From Nitrospina sp. (GTDB taxonomy: Bacteria > Nitrospinota > Nitrospinia > Nitrospinales > VA-1): 5,271 nucleotides of DNA. Location of the stretch: NCBI GenBank assembly GCA_018665625.1, contig JABJCF010000083.1, forward strand, positions 1 through 5,271, read 5' to 3'. Below the pieces are notes generated by a model, which saw only the letters and a program-made list of their open reading frames with translations, was not told the origin of the DNA and did no database searches. Shown here piece by piece: positions 1-4,606 of the stretch. The translations under genes and the position numbers were made by a program. Every line of letters starts with the position of its first letter. The stretch's first letter is position 1.

Positions 1-267
1 GTTTCTGCTACTCGGATTTCATTTCTACTTGGAGCTCCAATAATATTTGCAGCGGGCATGCACAAACTCATCGCCTTCATTAATCAACCCAGCGCTATTC
101 AAGACTACACCTATCAGCACCTGATAGTAGGACTGGGCACCAGTTTTTTGGTGGGATTACTGGCAATCAAACTACTTTTAAAGGTGGTGGAAAAGGTGGG
201 GTTACTGCCATTCATCATTTACAGAGTCATACTGGCTGTAGCTATTCTGATTTATTATATCGGCTAA
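1..267 (+). CDS. uppP: Undecaprenyl-diphosphatase UppP (BacA), C-terminal part
   Basis: The frame is open from base 1 to a TAA at 265-267, giving the last 88 residues; the N-terminus lies outside the window, so the ATG at 58 is an internal methionine. UppP is an integral membrane enzyme that dephosphorylates undecaprenyl diphosphate to regenerate the lipid carrier for peptidoglycan and O-antigen synthesis. What is visible: the segment ATRISFLLGAPIIFAAGMHK (residues 4-23 here) matches the family's conserved 'ARFSFLL-xPxxxxAG' helix that follows the PGxSRSG motif. After it come two further hydrophobic stretches (about residues 42-62 and 70-88) and the typical 'F-xx-YR-xxx' near the C-terminus (here FIIYRVIL). 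The catalytic glutamate-rich motif and PGxSRSG motif would be upstream and are not seen. The gene ends just before a strong terminator. Confidence 0.85.
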   Translation, partial: VSATRISFLLGAPIIFAAGMHKLIAFINQPSAIQDYTYQHLIVGLGTSFLVGLLAIKLLLKVVEKVGLLPFIIYRVILAVAILIYYIG

Positions 268-275
268 AAATGGAC

Positions 276-319
276 AAAAAAAAGCCGACCTGATAAAAAT
301 CAGGCCGGCTTAGTTTTTA
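276..319. terminator. Bidirectional rho-independent terminator
   Basis: The arms 282-287 plus 289-294 pair with 299-304 plus 306-311: AAGCCG/CGGCTT and CCTGAT/ATCAGG, separated by a single A-C mismatch at 288/305. They close a four-base AAAA loop. On the plus strand the stem is followed by TAGTTTTT (312-319); on the minus strand it is followed by eight T (complement of A276-A283). It sits between two convergent stop codons (uppP ends at 267, the secreted protein gene ends at 334) and can terminate both. Confidence 0.9.
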
Positions 320-333
320 TTACTTTTTAAATC

Positions 334-765
334 TTAGCCACAAGATACCGTTACTGGAACCGTACCGGTGTTGTGAATGCGAACTTCGCCACTGATATCA
401 CCAATGGAGTCGCCACGGCTGAAATTATTTTGACCCTTAAAGGTAATAGAATTGTGACCCATGGAGTGCTTGCTCGGCATTTTTACTTGAGAATTGCCTG
501 CTGCTCCTCCGCCATTTCCAGAAAAACCCTGATGATCGTTCGGTCCTAATGTAAACTGAACGGTCGTAAAATTGGATGACTTCCAGATGTAGCCATTGGC
601 ATTGCCACGATCTTCAGCATCTCCACCACCAGCAGTTGCAATGGTAATTGAACCAGCATTGTTACATTTTGTCATTCCACCCGGTGCAACACTTCCTGCG
701 AAAGCAGAAGCTGCGAGGCAAAATGAAGCAATGGTAACGAGTAAAACAATAGCGAGTTTTTTCAT
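334..765 (-). CDS. Small secreted glycine-rich protein, function unknown
   Basis: A 143-residue protein of no family I recognise. Residues 1-23 form a clear Sec signal peptide: MKK, a hydrophobic core LAIVLLVTIASFCLA, then ASAFA with likely cleavage after A23. The Cys at 16 is not in a lipobox, so this is not a lipoprotein. The mature part (about 120 residues, near 12 kDa) is rich in Gly, Asn, Ser and Thr, with alternating polar/hydrophobic stretches (SITIATA, TTVQFTLG, EVRIHNTGTVPVTVSCG) that suggest a beta-rich fold. It has just two cysteines, C34 and C142, near its two ends, so a disulfide clamping the termini is plausible. The ATG at 763-765 is supported by AAGGGAGGAT (771-780), whose GGGAGG core lies 7 nt upstream. 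The gene stands alone, with its own promoter, a long leader and a terminator. It is probably a periplasmic or surface protein; no enzymatic motif is seen. Confidence 0.8.
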   Translation of the reverse strand: MKKLAIVLLVTIASFCLAASAFAGSVAPGGMTKCNNAGSITIATAGGGDAEDRGNANGYIWKSSNFTTVQFTLGPNDHQGFSGNGGGAAGNSQVKMPSKHSMGHNSITFKGQNNFSRGDSIGDISGEVRIHNTGTVPVTVSCG

Positions 766-820
766 TGTAAATCCTCCCTTACCCTAGTTAACAAAAGTTC
801 ACCTACAAATATTCTAAATA

Positions 821-843
821 AGGCAAATTCAAAATTTTTGCCT
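821..843 (-). repeat. Inverted repeat / hairpin in the leader
   Basis: AGGCAAA (821-827) and TTTGCCT (837-843) form a perfect 7-bp stem around a 9-base AT-only-plus-one-C loop. In the minus-strand transcript the stem begins inside the purine run complementary to 841-850, so it would partly cover that Shine-Dalgarno-like sequence. It has no T tract after it and is not a terminator. Confidence 0.4.
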
Positions 844-850
844 TCTCCCT

Positions 851-874
851 TTAGCGAACATTTAAAAGAACCAT
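851..874 (-). CDS. Candidate 7-codon upstream ORF (leader peptide)
   Basis: Reading the minus strand, ATG at 874-872 opens a frame encoding M-V-L-L-N-V-R and stops at TAA (853-851). It is preceded by GGGAGG (complement of 884-889) with 9 nt between, which is as good a ribosome binding site as that of the real gene downstream. Its stop codon runs directly into another purine run (complement of 841-850). It lies 86 nt upstream of the secreted protein start. The peptide has no run of one amino acid that would suggest classic attenuation. It could be a translated leader peptide or a chance combination of a purine run and an ATG; the length is too short to judge by composition. Confidence 0.25.
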   Translation of the reverse strand: MVLLNVR

Positions 875-929
875 TTGCTTTTACCTCCCAGCGACTGAAG
901 GTTTTTTGCTAAAAACAAAACCAAATGGG

Positions 930-963
930 CTAGGATTTATCCTATATTGAATATAGGTCCTAG
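930..963 (-). repeat. 17-bp perfect inverted repeat nested in a 34-nt stem-loop
   Basis: CCTATATTGAATATAGG (941-957) is an 8-bp perfect inverted repeat around a single central base. It is flanked by CTAGGA (930-935) and TCCTAG (958-963), which also pair, with the five bases 936-940 bulged. In the minus-strand transcript this would lie at about +10 to +43. It may be an RNA stem-loop at the 5' end (stability or regulation) or a DNA operator for a dimeric regulator just downstream of the promoter; the one-base centre gives a tight RNA loop, so the longer inner stem would have to open by a pair or more. Confidence 0.5.
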
Positions 964-978
964 ACTGCATATGGGCAA

Positions 979-1006
979 AGTATACTTAGGAATCGAGGCA
1001 TGTCAA
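979..1006 (-). promoter_or_regulatory. Sigma-70 type promoter for the secreted protein gene
   Basis: On the minus strand, TTGACA (complement of 1001-1006) is a perfect -35 hexamer and TATACT (complement of 979-984) matches the -10 consensus at five of six positions, with a 16-bp spacer. The DNA upstream of -35 (1007-1060) is very AT-rich and could act as an UP element. Expected start is near 972. This is the strongest promoter match in the window and points only at the secreted protein gene, suggesting it is well expressed. Confidence 0.75.
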
Positions 1007-1205
1007 TATTTTTTTACAGTAATTATAATAAAGTATTGTTTTTAAAGGAATTATCTTATTTTTCAACCCAAAATAACTTGAATTCTTAGCCAAAAAAAAC
1101 ACAACTTCCTACACATTAAGTCAGCATATATCCTACAAACTTAAAGGCCCTAGGCCCAACGCAAACGTTATAAATCAGGAAACTCTAAATAATATAATTT
1201 TTTAA
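1007..1205. other. AT-rich intergenic stretch, no gene seen
   Basis: This is the remainder of the 440-bp gap between the UGPase stop and the secreted protein gene. I see no open frame with a ribosome binding site on either strand. There are A/T tracts (1009-1015, 1092-1099) and a short GGCC-CTA-GGCC repeat (1146-1156), but no convincing terminator behind UGPase. Confidence 0.5.
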
Positions 1206-2558
1206 TCAACCCTCAATACTTTCATTTATTAACTGTCGCCCATTTTCTATAAGAATAGGTTTATTTATGCCTTTCAACTCTACCCGTCCCTTTAAAGTTA
1301 CTACTCCTTCAAAACTAATCTGCCCAGAAGCATCGAGCGATTCTAAATCCAATAAATCAGGTAACGCGGCAAAGCATTTATTGAACGCATCTAATTGATC
1401 GAGAGGTTGCCCAAATTTTATTTCAGGTAAATGCGGATTTTTTCTTTTTCTATTCCTAACCAATCTTCCCTCTTCCAGATTAAAAAGATTTGATTGCACC
1501 AAAAGAAGGTCTTCAGTTTTTTTTACCGGCATAAATCTATCTCTGGAAACACACAGTCCAACTGCATCATCAATACAATCAATAGCAGAACCAATAGCGG
1601 TCTCCAATTGGACAACAGATTGACCTTCGATCGTTTTACGATTGACGATCACATTCAAATCCAATGGCCCTTCCTTCAACCGCTCTTCGAGAACACCCAA
1701 ATTCATCCAAATATTATTTGTATTGAACACCGAAAATTTTTCCTGACTGCAAAACTCTTCAATATGTTCCTTCGGCACTTGAGCAATTTCAAGCAACTTC
1801 AGTTTGCCCTTTTGCTCATACAGGGTTCCACCCTTTACATCTGAGGGAGTCTTTGGAGTGACCTCAATTAAAAAAGGAATTTTTTTCTCAATCATATAAT
1901 TAAGAATTTTGGAATCTGCAACAGCACCCAGGTTATCTGCATTTGAAATAAATAGAATATCTTTCCCGTTTTCAATTAACTGCCCTAGTATTCCCTGCTG
2001 CTGAATACAATTATAAAAATCTCCATGACCAGGAGGATACCAGGCATTCTCACCCCACTCATCCGGGTTCATGGGCATGAAAGATTCCGCTTTTAATCGC
2101 GGAAACATGTTTTGCTTGAAAGTAATGATGGGTAAAGAGCAGGAATCAACAAACTCACTGGTTTCTTCATGAGTATAGAAACTATTCATCAATAATAGAG
2201 GAATATCCCCTCCCCACTTGTCATTCAATATGTTGACTTGTTCAACAATCAAATCCAGGAAGGTTTTTCCTTCTTTTACATTTATAAGAGATTTTGGACC
2301 AGAACAGCCCATGCTCGTGCCCAGGCCGCCATTTAATTTACCTACAACAAGCCGGGAAAAGTTTTCGGCACAATTCGAGGCTTCATCCAGTGAATGGTAA
2401 TCGACCTGCATCGAATCATTCGGGGAATGGATTGACGCCCAATCCAAATTATCCTTGGGGCTCTTTTGCAATTGTTTCAGCATCCGCCTAAATTGTTCTC
2501 GCTGCGGATCAGGCAGTAAGCGATCTAAGATTTTTTCTATTTCCTGATTATGTTGCAA
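1206..2558 (-). CDS. UTP-glucose-1-phosphate uridylyltransferase, eukaryotic-type (UDPGP family)
   Basis: Makes UDP-glucose and pyrophosphate from UTP and glucose 1-phosphate in the cytosol, supplying glucosyl units for envelope polysaccharides and glycogen/trehalose-type routes. The 450 residues match the UDPGP family of eukaryotic UGP, not the unrelated bacterial GalU. Visible motifs: nucleotide-binding loop KLNGGLGTSMGCSGPKS (74-90), FKQNMFPRL (147-155), WYPPGHGD (173-180), the ISNADNLG strand (204-211), FNTNNIW (278-284), QLETAIG (317-323) and RFMPVKKTEDLLLV (341-354) with the phosphate-binding lysine pair. The C-terminal 50 or so residues have the hydrophobic/Gly repeat of the short left-handed beta-helix. 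The N-terminus is shorter than in animal and yeast enzymes (about 500 residues). The start is TTG at 2556-2558, with AAGGAG (2569-2574) 10 nt upstream; the next in-frame Met is residue 26, too far in. The gene is divergent from paralogue A, 84 bp away. Confidence 0.92.
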   Translation of the reverse strand: MQHNQEIEKILDRLLPDPQREQFRRMLKQLQKSPKDNLDWASIHSPNDSMQVDYHSLDEASNCAENFSRLVVGKLNGGLGTSMGCSGPKSLINVKEGKTFLDLIVEQVNILNDKWGGDIPLLLMNSFYTHEETSEFVDSCSLPIITFKQNMFPRLKAESFMPMNPDEWGENAWYPPGHGDFYNCIQQQGILGQLIENGKDILFISNADNLGAVADSKILNYMIEKKIPFLIEVTPKTPSDVKGGTLYEQKGKLKLLEIAQVPKEHIEEFCSQEKFSVFNTNNIWMNLGVLEERLKEGPLDLNVIVNRKTIEGQSVVQLETAIGSAIDCIDDAVGLCVSRDRFMPVKKTEDLLLVQSNLFNLEEGRLVRNRKRKNPHLPEIKFGQPLDQLDAFNKCFAALPDLLDLESLDASGQISFEGVVTLKGRVELKGINKPILIENGRQLINESIEG

Positions 2559-2642
2559 TATCCAAAATCTCCTTATAAACTTTTTATGATAAAATTCTTT
2601 TTCACTTAATTATCCAGAACAACATCCAAGAGAAATTTTAAC
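2559..2642. promoter_or_regulatory. 84-bp divergent intergenic region, promoters not resolved
   Basis: It separates the divergent starts of UGPase (2558) and paralogue A (2643) and must carry both ribosome binding sites: AAGGAG for UGPase (complement of 2569-2574) and a weak AAGAGA (2628-2633) 9 nt before paralogue A. The centre is very AT-rich. TATGAT (2585-2590) is a possible plus-strand -10 but lacks a -35 at the right distance, and no minus-strand pair is convincing either, so I do not place promoters. Confidence 0.35.
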
Positions 2643-3242
2643 ATGTTGGTTTTTAAAAAAAATATATACGAACCTTCCGCAACCCCGCACCCTGAGAATA
2701 TGGTCAATCAGGATTTAGATCCTTATAATTTTATATTTCACTCCCTAATGACAGATCGGGAAATATTTTTCGGCCTAAACCAATTACCTGATAGCGAAGG
2801 GTTAGCTAGATTTAAAACATTATTTCCACATGCCTCTCAATTCGGGAACCTTTCTCTGTTAAATAATTTTTCTCGAAGCTTATTTGAAGGCCTGATAGAC
2901 AGAAGCCTGTGGCATACCCTAAATGCCTACCACTTAACGTATCTATTCGACAGTTTGCACGGAACCTATGAGGATTATAGTTATTCAGAGCCTCAACAAC
3001 GGTTGGGAATATTCCCCGAACTCAACGGCAGCGCAATAGACTTTGATGCGTTTCTTGATAACTATTTTTTTGGCACCGCATTTTTGATGGATCCAGATAG
3101 ATTTAACAACATGGACCCGGAGGAGAAAAAAAGCTTGAAACTTACCGACTCATGCCTATTTGGAGTAATCAACCAATTAGCACCCGCAGAAGAAGAGTCT
3201 AGATTAGAAACAACAACTGAAACCCCTTATCTGGACAAATAA
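2643..3242 (+). CDS. Hypothetical protein, paralogue A of a two-member family
   Basis: A 199-residue protein I do not recognise, clearly homologous to the gene at 3925-4545. Shared blocks in order: MLVFKKNIYEP (1-11), DPYNFI (26-31), W90 with LNAYHLTYLFD (93-103), FPEL (124-127), IDFDAFLDNYFF (132-143), FLMDPDRFNN (147-156), E160-K162 and LFGVIN (172-177) then a Pro at 181. The mid-section 34-85 and the acidic tail 182-199 are much less conserved. There is no signal peptide or membrane segment, so it is probably cytosolic; aromatic residues are frequent and the blocks look helical. The ATG at 2643 is preceded by a weak AAGAGA (2628-2633), and the N-terminal block shared with paralogue B begins exactly at this Met, which supports the start. 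It converges on the GPx gene with 12 bp between stop codons and no terminator there. Confidence 0.75.
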   Translation: MLVFKKNIYEPSATPHPENMVNQDLDPYNFIFHSLMTDREIFFGLNQLPDSEGLARFKTLFPHASQFGNLSLLNNFSRSLFEGLIDRSLWHTLNAYHLTYLFDSLHGTYEDYSYSEPQQRLGIFPELNGSAIDFDAFLDNYFFGTAFLMDPDRFNNMDPEEKKSLKLTDSCLFGVINQLAPAEEESRLETTTETPYLDK

Positions 3243-3254
3243 AAACACACTCGC

Positions 3255-3827
3255 TTACTTTTCGAGCTCCATTTCCAACCGTTTAATCAACAAAGGGGAA
3301 TCAGGTTCAATTTCACTTGAAAATCTTGCCACAGGAAAACCTTTTTTATCGATCAGGAATTTGTGAAAATTCCACCTCACCTCATTCCCCTTTGGGGTAG
3401 CATCCCCTTTAATTTTAAAAAGTACTGTCGTTACGCATCGCATTACAAAACTTTTAACCCCGGTATTGCCCACTGGGATCAAATTATATTTATGAAGATA
3501 CTTATAGAGGGGTGATTGGTTCGGGCCAAGCACCCTGACTTTGCTAAAAAGATTAAAGGAAACCCCATAGTTTTTTATGCAAAATGTCTTAATCTCTTTA
3601 TTTTCCCCAGGCTCCTGCCGACCAAAATCATTACTAGGGAAAGCTAAAATACGAAATCCTCTATCCTTATACTTTTCGTAAAGTTTTTGCAGGCCCGAAT
3701 ACTGCGGCGTAAATCCACATTGAGAAGCAACATTTACTATAAGTAAAACTTTGCCCTCAAATCGCGAGAGTGCTTGCTCTTCCTCAAAAATGGTTTTAAC
3801 ATTAATGTTATAAATGGATTGTTTCAA
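3255..3827 (-). CDS. Glutathione peroxidase family protein (thiol type, probably thioredoxin-dependent)
   Basis: Reduces hydrogen peroxide and organic hydroperoxides using a cysteine thiol. The 190 residues carry the family signatures: NVASQCGFTPQYSGLQKLY (32-50) with peroxidatic C37 in place of selenocysteine, LAFPSNDFGRQEPG (61-74) with catalytic Q71, and WNFHKFLID (152-160) with W152 and N153. C83 in KTFCIKNYGVSF is at the position of the resolving Cys of plant and yeast thioredoxin-dependent GPx, so a C37-C83 disulfide cycle is likely. Between LYKYLH (107-112) and WNF there is a stretch about 25 residues longer than in typical monomeric bacterial and plant forms; it is basic and hydrophobic, with an extra C131. 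No signal peptide, so cytosolic. The start is TTG (3825-3827), preceded by GGAGAGGA with GGAG 8 nt upstream; no nearby in-frame ATG competes. Divergent from paralogue B. Confidence 0.9.
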   Translation of the reverse strand: MKQSIYNINVKTIFEEEQALSRFEGKVLLIVNVASQCGFTPQYSGLQKLYEKYKDRGFRILAFPSNDFGRQEPGENKEIKTFCIKNYGVSFNLFSKVRVLGPNQSPLYKYLHKYNLIPVGNTGVKSFVMRCVTTVLFKIKGDATPKGNEVRWNFHKFLIDKKGFPVARFSSEIEPDSPLLIKRLEMELEK

Positions 3828-3860
3828 TGAATCCTCTCCGGCACACTTAACTACAAATTA

Positions 3861-3889
3861 TTGTAACTGTTTTTGCGTGCTATTAAAAT
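3861..3889 (+). promoter_or_regulatory. Candidate sigma-70 promoter for paralogue B
   Basis: TTGTAA (3861-3866, four of six consensus) and TAAAAT (3884-3889, five of six) are 17 bp apart, predicting a start near 3896 and a leader of about 29 nt before the ATG at 3925. On the opposite strand a possible -10 for GPx, TACAAT (complement of 3860-3865), overlaps this -35, with only a poor -35 partner; if both are used the two divergent promoters overlap. Confidence 0.45.
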
Positions 3890-3924
3890 AAATCACTTTT
3901 GATCCATTACACAAAAGAGCAAGC

Positions 3925-4545
3925 ATGCTTGTTTTCAAGAACAATATTTACGAACCCTTCAATTTGAACAAACCGAATGTTGTTGTCACTCCCAATGCGG
4001 AATACAACGAGCGGTTCGATCCACACCATTTCATCCAAGTCGCGTTGAGCGAAGAAGAAGAAATAATGTCTTTTATACTGCGACAACCACGGCCGTATTG
4101 GCGAGAAGACTTATTGCAGTTCTACCCCTACTCAGGGAAAACAAATTCTCTTAATTACCTGGAACAAATCTGTCAAATATTAGAAAACGGTCTGGAAAAT
4201 TCTTCCAAATGGCAGCATATGAACTCTTATCACTATTCTTTTCTCTATGATGTCTTAGCTCGATTCACCTTCAATTATAATCATGACAATGATAGCGAAA
4301 GAGTCAACTGCCTGCCTGAATTAGAGGCACAGCCAATTCATTTTGAAAATTTTCTCAGCAATTATTTTTTTGACTTAAATTTTATGACGGATCAAGATCA
4401 TTTCAATTCCCTACCCCATGAGCAAAAACAATTCCTGGGATATGACAACCTCGACCTCTTTGGGGTCATCAATGGCTTAATACCCACCCGCGAAGAAATG
4501 GCTCTTAAAGAATCTGAAGATTATCCCTATTCTATTTATGTTTAA
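3925..4545 (+). CDS. Hypothetical protein, paralogue B of a two-member family
   Basis: A 206-residue homologue of the 2643-3242 product, function unknown. Matching blocks: MLVFKNNIYEP (1-11), DPHHFI (32-37), W96 with MNSYHYSFLYD (99-109), LPEL (130-133), IHFENFLSNYFF (138-149), FMTDQDHFNS (153-162), E166-K168 and LFGVIN (178-183) then a Pro at 187. Relative to A it has about six extra residues before the DP-xx-FI block; the middle is again divergent, with an acidic run SEEEEIM (42-48). No signal peptide or membrane helix. The ATG is preceded by AAGAG (3915-3919) 5 nt upstream, and a candidate promoter lies at 3861-3889. nnrE follows on the same strand after 61 bp, so co-transcription is possible. 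The two copies have diverged well beyond a recent duplication, so both have probably been kept under selection, perhaps with different partners. Confidence 0.75.
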   Translation: MLVFKNNIYEPFNLNKPNVVVTPNAEYNERFDPHHFIQVALSEEEEIMSFILRQPRPYWREDLLQFYPYSGKTNSLNYLEQICQILENGLENSSKWQHMNSYHYSFLYDVLARFTFNYNHDNDSERVNCLPELEAQPIHFENFLSNYFFDLNFMTDQDHFNSLPHEQKQFLGYDNLDLFGVINGLIPTREEMALKESEDYPYSIYV

Positions 4546-4606
4546 TTTGAATGATGTAAAATTTGTGTCACACTTTTTATAGACTCGAATAATCAGGAGA
4601 GTGCAG

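Larger units (their letters stand above)
766..972 (-). promoter_or_regulatory. Long structured 5' leader of the secreted protein gene
   Basis: The only convincing promoter upstream of the secreted protein gene is at 979-1006, placing the transcript start near 972 and leaving about 206 untranslated bases. In order along the RNA it holds a stem-loop (963-930), an AT-rich hairpin with arms 917-922/900-905 (GGTTTT and AAAACC in either strand), a candidate 7-codon ORF (874-851), a 7-bp hairpin (843-821) and the gene's ribosome binding site (771-780). There are three purine-rich Shine-Dalgarno-like runs, complementary to 884-889, 841-850 and 771-780. The RNA segment UAAAUCCU (939-932) is perfectly complementary to AGGAUUUA (775-768), which overlaps the Shine-Dalgarno sequence. 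I do not recognise a known riboswitch class. The promoter distance is seen; regulation is inferred. Confidence 0.45.

Noticed and set aside
596..787. Plus-strand open frame opposite the secreted protein gene
   Set aside because: It is antisense to a gene with a clear signal peptide, ribosome site and promoter, has no ribosome site of its own and gives low-complexity Pro/Ala-rich sequence.
841..850. A second micro-ORF in the leader starting at TTG after the purine run
   Set aside because: Would encode only five codons from a TTG inside a hairpin loop; too little to separate from chance.
1024..1029. TATAAT on the plus strand as a promoter
   Set aside because: No -35 at 16-18 bp (only TGTCAA and its neighbours) and no plus-strand gene until 2643.
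1146..1156. GGCC-CTA-GGCC repeat as the UGPase terminator
   Set aside because: Only a 4-bp stem, 50 bp past the stop, and without a proper T tract on the minus strand.
1494..1844. Plus-strand open frame inside UGPase
   Set aside because: Antisense to conserved UDPGP motifs on the minus strand; no ribosome site and no recognisable domain.
2218..2491. Two overlapping short plus-strand frames inside the N-terminal part of UGPase
   Set aside because: They mirror the conserved nucleotide-binding loop on the other strand and overlap one another in different frames.
4565..4573. GTGTCACAC palindrome before nnrE as an operator
   Set aside because: Only 4+1+4 bp, pairing does not extend further, and no matching second site is visible.
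4601..4603. GTG as the nnrE start
   Set aside because: It is in frame but begins 1 nt after AGGAGA, too close for initiation; TTG at 4607 has 7-nt spacing and fits the family N-terminus.
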